Below, in pieces: positions 9,560-22,945 of a stretch of 47,806 nucleotides of DNA. Below the pieces are notes generated by a model. That model was not told where the DNA came from. It searched no databases and saw only the letters and a program-made list of their open reading frames with translations. The stretch comes from Gnetum montanum (Eukaryota; Streptophyta; Gnetopsida; Gnetales; Gnetaceae): the NCBI GenBank assembly GCA_015680685.1, contig MNCI01034286.1, forward strand, positions 20,336 to 68,141, in the 5' to 3' direction. How positions within the stretch are numbered: the stretch's first letter is position 1; each line of letters begins with the position of its first letter. A program made the position numbers and the translations under genes.

Positions 9560-12500
9560 TGTTGAATGATCCATTAATCTTGATTACTTAGATCTTGAAC
9601 TCAAGAGCCTATTTGACCATGTAGCCTCAATAGAGAAGTCCCTTGAAGGCTAGTTAAAACCCTTGACCTTGAGGTTAGTGAAATTACTAAGGATTTTCTT
9701 GTCAAAGCAGTTGATAGTGTACGAAGCTCTAATGTTGGTAGTTTTTTGTACATAAGCTCATAGGAAGAGTATCCAATAAAAAGTTTCCAAGTGAAGTAGT
9801 AGACCCAAAGGGCATCATTGAATTTTGTGCTCTAACCATAGATGGTCCTAAACATCATTAAGGTCATTTAGGATAATATTAAAACTTTTGCTTAGTCATA
9901 TGAAGATATTCTAAGATTCAACTCTCATCTAGTTCAACACAACATCATACTAGATCCTAGTATCAAGCCTATTAAGTAAAAAGTTCATAAATTTAGACCA
10001 GATTTGACCCTAGTAGTTCGTGATGAGATCAAGAAGTTGTTCCAAGATGGTTTCATCTAAGCTATTGATTATACTAATTGGATGTCCAACATAGTAATAG
10101 ATCCCAAGAAAAATGGGATCATTCATATTTGTATCAATTTCTAAGAGCTTAATAAGATAACCATTAAAGATGATTTCCCATTGCCTAGTATTAATCAACT
10201 CATTGATACTATAGCTAGTCATGCCTTACTATCCTTCATGGATAGGTTCTCAAGGGACAATGTATTAGGGTTAAACCTAGAGCATCAACTCTACATGATC
10301 TTCATGACCCCTTGGAAAACCTTTTGTTATAGCATGATGCCATTTAGTCTAATGAATACAGGTGCAACTATCAATGAGGTATGACCTACATTTTTAGTGA
10401 CTACATGCTAGGGTTTCTCAATGATTATGTTGAAAACATAACCATGAACTCCAAAGTGACCAATGATCATGCCCATGTCCTCAATTTAGTACTCCAATGT
10501 TGTCTCAAATATGAACTTAGACTTCAATCCTAAGAAGTGTGTCTTTAGCGTTAAAACTAGAAAATGCTTGGTTTCATAGTATCCAAGGAAATGATATGTA
10601 TTGATCCAATAAGATTAAGGTCATAACCAATATGGAAACACCTACTAACCTTAAGGAATTACAAGAATTACAAGGTAGATTATAATTTATTAATAGGTTC
10701 ATCTGAAGACTTATGGATAAGCTACAATCCATGCAACACTTAATTAAGAATGAAATTCACTATGAGTAGACTAACCAAAACTAGAAATCCTTTGACAAAA
10801 TTAAGAAAGAGTTGATCCAACTATCCACATTGTATCCATCTTAGAAGGATGAACTTTTTTACATCTACCTTACACTCTCCAACAAGTCCATAGGTTATCT
10901 ACTTGATCAAAAATGAGATGGTGGAGCAAATGTGCTCATTTACTACTTGAGCCATGTGTTGATAGCCTATGAGACCTAATACATAGAGGTTAAGAAGTAT
11001 CACCTAGCCCTAGTCTTCCCCTTGAATAAGTGGAGACACTACCTCTTTAGGAGCCAAGTCAACACCATATGTAAAGACAATGTACTAAGAGCCATAACAA
11101 TCAGTATACATGAGAGTAGTCAAATAGCTCAGTAGAAGGTCATAATAGTTGAGTTTGACCTACATTATATTTCCCAAGCCTTAACAAAAGGTTAAGCTAT
11201 AGCCGCTCAACTCACAACTTTCCCAATTAAGGACAATGCAACCATAAATCCTAAATTCATTGATGATCATGTCAACATTGTTAATGAGGTACCTAAAGGA
11301 TATGAGGTCATCATGCACTTTGACAGAGCTTCAATTTCCCATGGATCTAGTGCTACCACCATCATAATATCATCCTCTAGTGAGATTTAAGCTTTCACTT
11401 ATCATTTTCAATTTCTATGTACTAACAATGTAGTAGAATATGAAGGGTTAATAGAGGAATGATGGTAGTTCCTAACTAAGGAATCACATGTTTCATAATA
11501 AAAAATGATTCACAACTTGTGGTTAACCAAGTAACTAAGGTTTATGCATGTACAACCAAAAATTTATGATCTTATTGTGACATAGCCAAGAAACTCACGT
11601 TGCAATTTACAAATGTTGGCATCCAACACATACCCCAAACCAAGAATACCTTAGCGGATGCCATTGCAACCTTAGCCCTAAGTGTGATGCCAATTTTGTT
11701 TAGCAAGTTACCTTCCTTGATGAACAACTATGCTTCTTCCATTACACAAAACACTAAAGGAACCTTTATGGCTACTATTGACAATGTTCCTTAATAGGAG
11801 TGGTATGATGACATTAAGTTTTATCTAATGCATGGTGAACTTCCATAGAGCCTAACTACCTCTCAAAAGGACATTGTATGTAAAAGATCAAAACAATATG
11901 TCATTGTGGTTGATAACACATTGTGTCAAAGGTCATATGATGGAAAATTGTTAGTGTACTTGAGTAAAAATGAAGCTTGCACAGTCCTGTAGTAGGTTCA
12001 TAAGGGCATATATGGGGGACATATAGGACCTAGAGCCATGACTGCCAAGATTAGATGATTAGGATACTACTAGCCCTATATGGAAAGTAACTACCTATAG
12101 AAGGTTATACCTTGTGACAACTATCAATAGGATAAAAAACTAATACACATGCCTATAAATAAGTTACATACTACTCATATCACATGGCCATTTCAACAAT
12201 GGGAAATCGAAATTATTAGACTTGTGATGCCTAAGTCTTCTATAGGGCATAGCTTCATCATCACCATAACTAAGTACTTCACAAAGTATGTTGAAGTTAT
12301 CCCTCTGAAGAAGACAACATCTCAACAAGTTTGTAAATTCATATTATACAACATAGTGTCTCATTTTGGCATATCCTTAACTATTATTGTAAATAATTGA
12401 CCATAGTTCAATTACTAGGAAACATAAATATTTGATTAACAATTAAACATCAAACATTCCTTTTCATCATTGTATTATCCACAGTTCAATGGCCAAGATG

Positions 12501-13043
12501 AAGCCAATAACAAAGTCATCATAAACTTGCTTAACAAGATGCTAAAAAATAGCAAATGCAAGTGGCATGAATGATTCATGATGCACTTTGGGACTATAGG
12601 AAAAACATTTAGAAATGTAACTAGTGCAACCCTGTATAGCCTAGTTTATGAATTACAAGCTATTTTTACCCCTTGAATTATAGGTTCCATTACTAAGGGT
12701 AGCTCTATCTAACTTCATTAGGGATTAGCAAAATAAGAAGCTACATATCATAGACCTTGATTCAATGAAGGAGTAATGAATACAAATCCTTGCTCATATT
12801 GAACAATATCAAGAGAGGTATAAACAATAGCATTATCATGATTTGAATAGATGAAAATTCAAGGAAAGAGACCTTGTTCTTAACGTCATTGACAAACATG
12901 TGAACGAGTCCTTGACCAATTGGGAAGGACCTTACTTGATCATCAAAGCTTACAGCAATAGAGCATTCAAACTAGTAGACATGTATGGAAATGAATTAAT
13001 CAATCTAGTCAACTATTCCTATCTCAAATATTATTATATCTAA
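9560..13043 (+). pseudogene. Degenerate Tat-lineage pol (RT, RNase H, second RNase H, integrase)
   Basis: Many stops and some frame changes, but the domain order is clear. The pre-RT linker ends in an SYED-type motif near 9900. RT spans about 9960-10680 (KKNGIIHICINF, FPLPSINQLID, FMDRFS; the catalytic DD is lost in NDYVENITM). A first RNase H lies at 10850-11230 (LIYYLSHVL, YHLALVFPLNKW). A second, archaeal-like RNase H lies at 11340-11690 (CTNNVVEYEGLI; IPQTKNTLADAIATLAL). Integrase spans 12000-12660 (WPFQQWEIEII, YPQFNGQDEANN), with the first Asp read as Glu and the central DNG read as VNN. It ends naturally in TAA at 13041-13043 after a YLKYYY-type C-terminus. Dual RNase H is the hallmark of the Tat lineage. 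No gag is recognisable upstream. Confidence 0.8.
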
Positions 13044-15778
13044 CACTAATTTATTTTCTTGTAACTTTTTTTTTCCTTTATTTGAAATCTTGGACAAATG
13101 TTTAACACTAATGACCTTTGTAGCCTATAACAAGTGAGCCTATGTGACCTCTCATCTCTTTTTTTTGGCATAACAAGATATTGCAACCTTTGTATAAATC
13201 TGGAAAAATGAATGTAGATTTCTTATGTCTTATTAATTTTAACCAATAGTGCCTTGTATCTACTTGTTATCTAATGTGGTCTTATATAATCTCTTGTAAT
13301 CACATTTAGTATTTAACTTGTTTTCTTGTACTCTTGGAGTTGTGCATGTAGGATGAGCCTAAAGTCATTATAGAGGTATGACTCATTAAAACAATGAGTT
13401 GTTACATGATTTCAATGCATGAGATTCAATTAGCTTATTCAACCTTGCCATAAGTGCTTATGTCACATCACTTTCATTATCCCTCTTGAATCATATCCTC
13501 ATAGTCAAAGCACAACCTTCCTTACCCTAATAACAATGAAAAAATATGTTTAACATTCATGCACTATGGCAATATAACATCTCTTTTGAAATGCTCCACC
13601 ATCAAGCTCATTGAATGTAATGAATCTCATTCAACGAGAAAACAAAATAAAATTCGAACTTGATGATGAAACCCAATGAAGGTTCCTCTAACACATTATT
13701 GAGTAACCAGTAGTTTGACCATGAAGCATGAAGATTTTTTCAGCCAATACACATGTCACTTCCATACCATAGCCATGATGTCAATATTTGTAATTCTTTG
13801 TTAATCCCTGTGACCATCCCCTAATAACCAATATAGCCTTTATCTCATCTCAAACTCATAATATTCCATCATCTCTTTATTTCATCATCATGAGAACTCC
13901 CTAGCATGATTTGATAACTACAGAATCAATGTAGAGAGAAAGCATTAGTGATGAACTTGAAATAGTATTTTGCATACTTTGTTAATGTCTCTTGGACCAA
14001 TCCTCCAAAGATCAACAAAGAAAAGCTAATGAAACACCCTAAAGAAAATTTCATATGACAAATAAAAAGCCTAATAGATAAGAATTTTCATTGTAATCTA
14101 TAGGGAATGTAAGGACATAAATAATTACCTTATTTTAGCAAATTTTTAAACATTTATTAATGTGTAAAATGAAATTTACAATTCACAAGTTTTAAATTTC
14201 ATTTAAGAAAAGATGTGAAGGCTCAGAATGCTAATACAATGCCAAAGTTGGTAGTAAAAAGTGAAAAACGTTGGTGGCATAAATGTTGGACTTTGGGCCA
14301 TGAAAATAGCCCAAATGTGCCATCAAATTTGGTAAGGAAAAGCTTCATACATTGGAGGTCAATACATTACATGTTTTGGATGGTGAAAGTGCCAAATACA
14401 TTGTATGTCAATGCCTAAAAGGTTAAAAACATTGGTGTATCATATTTTGTAGATTTTGGCCACTGAATGGCATCAAAAACTTTGTAGAATTTATCAAAAA
14501 TCAACCAAAATTAAGTTAGCAAAGAATTAGCACATTCACAACCTATTTAAGCCAAAGATTTTATTATTTTGAGGACTTCTAGATTTGGAAACTCTTTCAA
14601 ACTTGAGACTTTTTAGAGAGACAAAGATTCAAGAGTCTAAAATCATTTTGAAGAGTAGGTCACCTAAGGCACCAAGATCTTATTGTAGAATAAACAAACT
14701 AGGTACATTTGGAAGGACTCCATGATACACACTACCCATCCATGAGCTAGATTATCATCACCATTTTTAAGGAGTTGTGAAACAATTGTAGTTCCACATC
14801 TTATACTCTCTAAACATTGTATTTGTTTTCACAGAATCAATACAAATTATTTGTAGTGTTTTTCATATTTTCTTTGAATCTTCTGCAAGTTTATTTTGGT
14901 GCTTATTCTATTTATTACACATTTTCTAGTTTATTTCCATTACAATATCATCCCAATAATAAACCTCTAAGTCCTCAAGTGATTGGCAAGACCATTTAAG
15001 GTGCTCCAAATACTTTTTTGAGGCTAGCGGATCCAAGCTTAAACTATCACACATAGGAATTTTTAATTTTTATAGCACCAAATTTTCGTATCATTATAAC
15101 CAAGATGTGCCAAGTTTGCTAGATATTTTTCACTATGAATGATACTTCCTATTGATACAAATGTAGATATCCTATTGAGACACATTGTGGGATATATGTA
15201 AGATGTTTTTATCTTAAAATAAACTTTCTTTAATAATGATGACAAACTATATTCCTTTTTGGCAGCACCATAAGCTCTTTCTAAACATAACTTTCATGTT
15301 TAAGAATCAAAATTGGTTAAAATGAGAATTGACTTTGTGCCAATATTAGACAATACCATTGCTATGGTCATGGATTTAATTGCATATGGCATTAATATTC
15401 ATTTAATTTTAACTATTTCATTTGTCTCTTTGTTATATTAGAACTAATATATCTTTCTCAAATACCATTTACAATTTGTGAAAATAGCTTCCTAAAATGG
15501 TAATGCTTGCAACTATTCTCTAACCTCCTATGATGTGAATTCTAAAAAGGGTCCAAAATTTAATTTAGTAATAATACTAGCCATGAGTATTTTATTGTTA
15601 CTTATTCTAAGTCTTCTAATAAAGTGAGTTGTTTGCCTACCTCTAGGATGGGCAGAACTAATGCTTAAACCTATATTTGCTACATTTATAGTGTACACTA
15701 ATGTATTGATGAAGACTAGATTTTTTACTCTTCTACATAAGATTCATGTTTTTGGTCTCTACCATATCCTTTGTCATG
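13044..15778. other. AT-rich noncoding stretch 3' of the Tat pol
   Basis: No coding similarity. 14500-15060 has promoter/LTR-like composition (AACCTATTTAAG near 14540; TTGTATTTGTTTTCACAG near 14815), so the 3' LTR of the Tat element could lie here, but I could not pair it with a 5' copy. The remainder holds nothing I recognise. Confidence 0.35.
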
Positions 15779-15783
15779 CTATC
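15779..15783. other. Left target-site duplication CTATC of element C
   Basis: CTATC immediately before the left LTR is repeated exactly at 25443-25447 immediately after the right LTR. Confidence 0.9.
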
Positions 15784-16584
15784 TAATGAACCACAATATT
15801 GCATTCGTGATATCAGATCAACCATGTGATGTCAGATACCCGATATCATAGCCCATCTCTTTGCCTATAAATAAGAGGTAGTTCCCTTGTTTTCCACATT
15901 AGAAGTTAGTCCCTTAGCCAAAATCTTACCATTTTTTCCCTCCAGAGTTAGAATTATTTTTGCATGCCCATAGTAGGAGTCATAGAGTGAATAGATCTTT
16001 ATTCGAGCATTGTGTACCTGAGCACACTTTGTGTATAGCAATAAAGATGAACGTTATGATAAACCTTGCAGCATACAAATAGATTAATTAGTGTTAATTA
16101 TTATTTAATGCTTTCCTAGTCAATTAATGATTTCTCTCACCTTACAGCTCTCTTAGTTAAATACACTCAGTATGACCACTTCGAGCATGTGTGTAGCGCT
16201 TAGTAACTCAGTAACAATTAGCATTTGGTAATCCCAGCAGTGTTGCACTGGTTTAGGATGTGTACAGAAAGTGGGAATGGATATTGGTGTTAGGAGTAAT
16301 TAGAACTTGGTTAATGAATAGTTAAATTAGATAACTTACTTAGTTATCTTTCTTCCCCTTCTTACTAGCACAGGACATAAAACACGTAAAAGCCATAAAA
16401 ATCATATGCCTCAAGCTTACTTAACCATACAACTGTGACATACAAGTTTAGGAAGACAACGATTAATCAACCTGTTATTGTTCCACAAAGGTGCATAGGC
16501 ACTTAGTCCTTGGAATTTGACCGGATCATGCATGAAACACTCATATTCGTATGGTTGAGCATAGGGGTATCTCGCCGCTCATCA
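15784..16584 (+). repeat. 5' LTR of element C
   Basis: Starts TAATGA (TGATGA in the 3' copy) and ends TCATCA. Contains GATATC palindromes (15809-15814, 15842-15847), a TATA box, a polyadenylation-like AATAAA (16040-16045) and an R/U5-like region. Confidence 0.92.
15866..15873 (+). promoter_or_regulatory. TATA box in the 5' LTR of element C
   Basis: TATAAATA lies 82 bp into the LTR, downstream of the GATATC palindromes, where the U3 promoter is expected. The right LTR has TGTAAATA at 24720-24727. Confidence 0.7.
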
Positions 16585-16585
16585 T

Positions 16586-16603
16586 TGGTTCCGTTGACAA
16601 GGA
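16586..16603 (+). other. Primer binding site, degenerate tRNA-Asp type (element C)
   Basis: TGGTTCCGTTGACAAGGA, one base after the LTR. It matches the plant tRNA-Asp 3'-end complement (recalled as TGGCGCCGTTGCCGGGGA) at 13 of 18 positions. Confidence 0.7.
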
Positions 16604-16716
16604 CTTAGTTGTTTGTGTGCTAAGTAGAACATAGGAAATCATTCACATCATTGGAATGGACCCTTAAGATTGATTAAGGAAAAGATAATAGTACATTGCA
16701 CACTGAACAAGACAAG

Positions 16717-19450
16717 ATGTCTTCTTCTTCGCAAAAAAGCACTTCGCCACCTAGGACTAACACAAGAAGTAATCGGCAACAACAAACACATGACATTGAT
16801 CCGCCAATCCCTCAATAGTTTCGTGTGGTATATACTCATCCTAATGAATATGTACCCGACTTCACCTTTATTCTCCATCAAGATGAACAGCTATGTTGGC
16901 ATGACTTGGAAGGTAACATAGTGTTACCTCTCAACCATTCAGTCCCAAGTATGCTCCCTCGTGCTCTCACATAAATAGGCATGCAACACTTACACACAGA
17001 GTACGTTGCGCAAGACTATGATTTGAGAGACTATCATCCTACGGAGGTGCAACATCAAAGGGATTTGCAACAGGAGAGACACCATAAGTCCTTGAAGGAA
17101 AAATGGTCCAAGGATGCCCCCTACATTTTAAGAAAAATAGAGATCAATGAACCTACCTTAGGTAGTCACCCACATAATGATGTTTCTCCCCTTGACTTTG
17201 GCCAAGAGGTTATGTATCAGAACCTTAATTCTACTATTCACAACCTAGGTGTTGATACCAATGGACACAGAGTGTCCAAAAAAGGAACAAGAACACATGG
17301 CAAACATGGGCATTCTAATCGCAATCGTGATCGAGGTAGAGACCATCGAAGAGAAGGTAGTAGACACCGTTATGGTGGTGGTTCTCTTTCTTCTTCACCT
17401 TCATCCTCTCCTTCAGTGTCAGGACGTAGCCATAGGGAAAAAGATCATGAGGATAAGGACAAGCAAAGTGGAAGTCACAAATGAAATAGCCAAGATAGAG
17501 GATGAGGGCACTCTAGGGAATCACGCCATAGAAGAAGGGAGAGTAGGGAACTGCATAGGCACCATAGACACTATGAACGAGATGATCATGATGAACCCCT
17601 ACTCACTACTCGAAGCATGCTAGACATAACTGAGGCTGTTAGAGTTCCAAAAAGGCACCAAAAAGATAATAGGATCAAGAGGTTAGACATGAATAACATC
17701 CCACGATTTGAATGGGAATATAATGCTAATCCTCAAAATCACTTACAAGCATTTCATGATGCATGTGCCTTGCAAAACATAAAAAATGAGTAGAAAAAAC
17801 TTAAGTTGTTCTCACAGACACTAATAAAAGAAGCTAAAAGCTGATACCAGTCTTTAGAACCAGAATACATTCATAGGTGGAGTACTATGTTAGAATTGTT
17901 CAACGATAAGTACCAAACGTACTCCCAAGTGTCTAACCTATGGAAGCAAATCCAAGGATGGAAACAAGGAAGTCATGAACCCTTGGATGCTATCATGGGC
18001 CATTATTATGCACTATTACATCATTGCCCTAGCCATGATTATTCACAGCGGGATCAGCTACGTCATCTCATAGATGGGCTTAGGCATGAAATGAGAAGAA
18101 CCCTTGGGACTTATGTCCAAGGAAGACTATCTGAGCTAAATTCATAGATTACTGAAGCAAGTTGCTAAGAAAGAAGGTGAGCTACAAAAGAGAGAGAGTG
18201 CAGAAGAATATAACTAAGATCCTTCCCTCCGATAAAAGGGAGTAAGATTTTGCGAGGATGAGGAAGAGTCACCACTTGAAGAGATGGTGAATAGGAAAAC
18301 CTTGCCTATTCAAAAGTTAGCATCAGAAGTATCAGCAAAGGTAGACCAAATGTGGAACTCCCTAGATAGTAGATTTCAAAATGTTCTCAAAGTAGTAGAG
18401 AAGTCTAGGGAATGAGGTAGTGATCATGACAAAAGAAAAAAGAGAGAAGCAGAAAGTGCATGTAACAAGGGTAAGGGTAAAGTTGCTATTATTGAAGAGG
18501 TTGTGGACTTAGATACAGACGATGATATGGATGTGAGATCTATCAATATGACCATCGTAAAGGATGTTGCCCTATGATCTCACATCTACAGGAGTGTAAG
18601 GTGTATGCACTTAATTCATGTTTAAAAAAATGACAAACATCCCAATGGTTACCTTATCCCCAAGGTAACCCAAGGCAGCTCCACCAACCTTTAACATATT
18701 ATCCAGGTGGAACTCCATCACAACCAATTGAGCAACATCAATAGTGGAAGCACCCACAATCATGGGGAATGCCACCACCAAGGCAACAATATCCTTACCG
18801 GCAACCTGACCCATATGGATATTACATGCAACATCCAATCTCTCCACGTGACTCCGTTGGTCATGTTACTCCCCAACATCACTACCAAGCTTGTGAGTAC
18901 TATAGGACTCCCTCTCCGAGGGGTGATATTTCACAAGCATACCATCCTTCCAATCCAGCCACATCTCTCCCACCAATAGCTCCATTACCACCTGCTCCGG
19001 AAATGCAAGGTGAACTCCCTGCTTAGCAACAGCAACGCAATGCCACAAGGGCTATTAATCATCAACCTACTATTGGTTCTAACAACCATATGAAGAAAAG
19101 ACCTTTCTTTAGAACCAACAGTCCAATTAAGCCTTTACAACCCCAAGTGGCTAAGTCTTTGGAAGCCTCTATATCAAATAAAGCTTCAAAGCCCCCTTCG
19201 AACCTAACACCGCATTCAACACATACGATCATGTTAACACATGTCGTTACTGATTAGATCAAGGTTGGCCACCTTCCCAGGAAATTCTCTGATCCTGGGA
19301 GCCCCCTAATATATCTACAAATCATTGGGAATGAGCCATGCAAAGCTCTTTTGGATTCAGGTTCTAGTGTCAACCTAATATCCCAAGAAATGTATAAGGC
19401 TTGGAACACTGTCCCCATTAAAAAAGAGCAACATCCATTTAGAGTTGGCC
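16717..19450 (+). pseudogene. gag and protease N-terminal half of element C
   Basis: Frame 1 from ATG at 16717 through the protease active site, with stops at 16816, 16972, 17482, 17503, 17791, 17842, 18145 and later. Most fit CAG/CAA/CGA or TGG decay; 17842 falls at a capsid Trp-like position. The N-terminal part (to about 17280) is charged. An Arg/Asp/Ser-rich stretch (17281-17620) is followed by the capsid-like domain (17683-18147, beginning LDMNNIPRFEWEYN) and a Pro/Gln/Tyr-rich region (18620-19030). The protease triad is in LLDSGSSVNLIS (Asp at 19354-19356). The frame then shifts by one near 19440-19470. Element E on the minus strand has the same domain order, supporting these boundaries. 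Confidence 0.8.
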
Positions 19451-22400
19451 AACTAGTCCATCACTATTCCCTTGGGATTAGTGGAGGACATTGTTACCAC
19501 TATTTGTAGATGGTCGTATCCAGCTGACTTCCTGGTAATTCAAGTGAACAACAGTAAAGGGGACTTCCCAATCATAATGGAAAGCACATGGCTAAGTACT
19601 ATCGATGTGCACCTAGGAATCTATGATCTTTCCCTAGAAATATTTAAGGAAAATACTTTTAGAAAGATCAAGAAGAAGAAGGTTTCATGCATTACATACA
19701 GTGACACAGGGTGTAATTGCATGTAGAGATCATGGGTTGTGAAAAGTTTAACATTGCCTACATGCAATCAGTGTGCACAAATGATTAATATACAAAGGTG
19801 CCTGTATGCAACAGCCACACGACAAGAAGATGTTCAATGGCTGATAGCTAATCTAGAAAGCAGCTCACTTATCTACATGGAACTAACTGAGGGTTTGACT
19901 TGCACTTACATAGATAGTATAGATGCATTAGAGCAAGTCCACTGCCAACTTCCCAGTCCTAACTTGGAAAACATCAATTGGGGGAAGATGGAAATTCCTA
20001 AGAAATTTAAACTAGAGCCCCTAGAGCTAAAACCATTTCCCATCAGTATGAAGTACACATTCCTAGAGAATGGAAAACTGGTAATCATTAACACAAAACT
20101 TGCTCCACAACAAAAAGAGAGTCTGCTAAAGGTAATAAACAAGTGGTCAAAAGCCTTCACCTGGTCATATTTGGAATTAACTAGAATAGAACCTAGGATA
20201 TGCTAACATAGGATTTACACTGACCCCTCCATGAAGCCTCGAAAACAACCACAAAGGTGATTGAACCCAAAGTTGAAGCAAGTAGTAAAGGAAGAAATCG
20301 AACAGCTTCTAAAGGCTACATTCATATACCTCATTGCTGATAGTGAATGGGTTAGCCCCTTAGTAATCATGCCTAAAAAGGAAGGCAAATGGAGGGTGTG
20401 CATAGATTTTAGGCTACTAAACATGGTAACATTCAAGGATGACTTTCCATTACCATTCATTGACCAAGTATTAGACACAATCGTAGGGAATCCCTATTAT
20501 AGTTTTCTGGATGGATATAGCAAATACAACCAAATACAAATAGCCCCAAAATACCAAGCCAAAACTATGTTCACCAGTCCTTGGGGAACGTTTGCATACA
20601 AACAAATGTTGTTTGGCTTGTGTAATGCCCCTACAACGTTTCAACGTTTAGTTCTAAGCATATTCCAATAGTAGATAGGAAATGGTGTGGAAGTCTTTAT
20701 GGATGACTTCTCCACTTATGGAGCAAGTTTTGATCAAGCCTTGGACTGGTTAGAGTAAGTGCTGAAAAGATGTCTAGAAACTAATTTGAGGCTTAGCTAG
20801 AAAAAGAGCCATTTGATGGTCCAAGGAGGCATAGTACTTGGGCATAAAATCTCACATGTAGGGATAGAGGTAGACCCTAAGAAAATGAAAGTCATCCAAG
20901 GAATTACCCATCAACTAGAAACTATCAAAGACATTCGGTCATTCCTTAGACACACTGGCTACTATAGGAGATTCATAGAGAACTTTTCAAAGATTGTCAA
21001 ACCATTGGTAGAGTTAATGAAAAAGGATGCACCCTTCGAGTGGACCAGGGAATGCGAATGAGCTTTCCAAACTCTGAAACAAAAGTTGGTAGAAACACCC
21101 ATTCTACAAGCTCCTGACTAGTCCAAACCTTTCCATGTCATGACTAATGCGTCCAACTATGCCTTAGGAGTTGTGCTTACATAGTTAGATGACCAAAAAC
21201 GCCCTTATTACATCCACTCTGCAAGTAAAAGTATAGCTGGTGCACAACTTAACTACACTACTACAGAAAAAGAATTAATGGTTGTAGTGTTTGCACTAGA
21301 AAAATTTAGATACTATGTATTGGGATACAAAGTATTCATACATATAGATCATAGTGCCATCTGGTTCCTCATGAATAAGCCAATGGTAAGCCCCCATATT
21401 ATACGATGGCTGGTAATCCTACAAGAGTTTGATTTAACGATGATTGATCGTAAAGGCACCAAGAATGTAGTTGCTGATCATTTATCTCAGTTGCACTAGG
21501 ATAGCAAAGAGGATGAGTATCCAATTTCCAATCATTTCCTTAATGAGTTCCTCTTTGCTGGTGTAGTGAATAACCAACCACCCATGGAGAGAAACTGGTA
21601 TAGTATCATTCTTACCTATCTCCTTATCCAACAAACACCATAAGAACTAGACCTTAAGAAGAAACAATAGTTTCTTCATAGGGCCAAGTACTTCATGAAG
21701 ATCAATGGACAACTTTACAAAGTATGTCCCAATGGCTTGGTTTGATGGTGTGTTCCCGATAGAGATTAGCTAAAAGTTCTCCAAGATGCTCATGAGGGCC
21801 CTTATGGGGGTCATTACGCTAAGAGATGAATGGCCATCAAGATCCTACTTACAGGGTATTATTAGCCTACCTTGTTCTGTGACACCCATTAATTCGTCCA
21901 ATCCTGTGAGCACTGCCAACGTGATGGGGGAATGACTGCTAGAATGGAGGATCCACAATAATGGATTCAACCATTAGAACCCTTTGACATTTGGGGAATT
22001 GATTTCATGGGACCCATTACACCAATGTCCAATGGAAAAGCTTACATCGTAGTTGCCATAGACTACTTAACAAAATGGGCTGAAGCAGCTACTGTTAAAC
22101 ATTGCACATAATCTACAATTGGACGATTTGTTCAACAACATGTCGTCAACAAGTTTGGCGTGCTGCATGCACTTATCTTAGATAATGGTACATACTTTAT
22201 AGGTGCAACTTTTCAGAAGTTAATGCAACACTTAGGGGTTGAGCATAAATTGACTACACCATACCACCCCTAAGAGAATGGTCAAGTTGAGGTCACTAAC
22301 AGGGCGATTACTAAGATATTGACCAGAACCATTAGCAAGTATAGGAGAGACTAGAGGACTAAACTGAATGATGCTCTTTGGGCATATCACTCCACATGGA

Positions 22401-22945
22401 AAATCCCTATAGGCTACTCTCCCTACGAGTTAGTGTATGCAAAACTTCCAATGCTCCCTATCCAAAATGAGCTTTGTACACTAGCCACAACATGTGACCT
22501 CAACCTTGACCTTGATCAAGCACAAAAACAAAGATTGATGATCCTTAACTTGCTAGATGAGAACTAACTAGCTACCCTATCATGTAATGAGTTGAACAAG
22601 GTATTTAATAAATAACGTCATGACCTAAAAATTAGGAAAGTTAAGTATCAGCTAGGAGATAAGGTTCTCTACTGAAACCACACACATGTGTCACAATGTA
22701 CCAAATTTCAAACACTGTGGGAAGGACCTTTCATTATCTATGCAACTTTTTCTTCAGGGGCCATGACCATATATAAACCTAAGAGCCTAGATAAGAGATT
22801 GTTAGTCAACATGCAACAAAAAAATCCCATCCATGAGTTTAAGATAGCCAGAACATATGCTACCTCTATAGGTGGACAACCTTGCTCATTATTTCAAATC
22901 TCCTCCTTCCAACTTAGTCATGGGGGAGATGGCCACCTCTTCTAA
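19451..22945 (+). pseudogene. pol of element C: protease C-half, RT, RNase H, integrase
   Basis: One frame (frame 2) throughout, broken only by stops. The protease C-half contains LGLVEDIVTTIC and an IIMESTWL motif (19475-19610). RT has VSPLVIMPKKEG, WRVCIDFRLLN, FPLPFIDQVLD and the catalytic FMDD (20696-20707). The RT-RNase H connection reads GIVLGHKIS and FLRHTGYYRRFIENFS. RNase H lies near 21130-21490 (MTNASNYALG, where the catalytic Asp reads Asn; KELMVVVFALEKFRYY). Integrase has [25 protein letters not shown] and ENGQVEVTN, keeping the D-D-E residues. It ends in TAA at 22943-22945. The gene is clearly dead. Confidence 0.88.

Noticed and set aside
20215-20478. Minus-strand open frame within element C RT
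   Set aside because: Antisense shadow of the conserved RT motifs.
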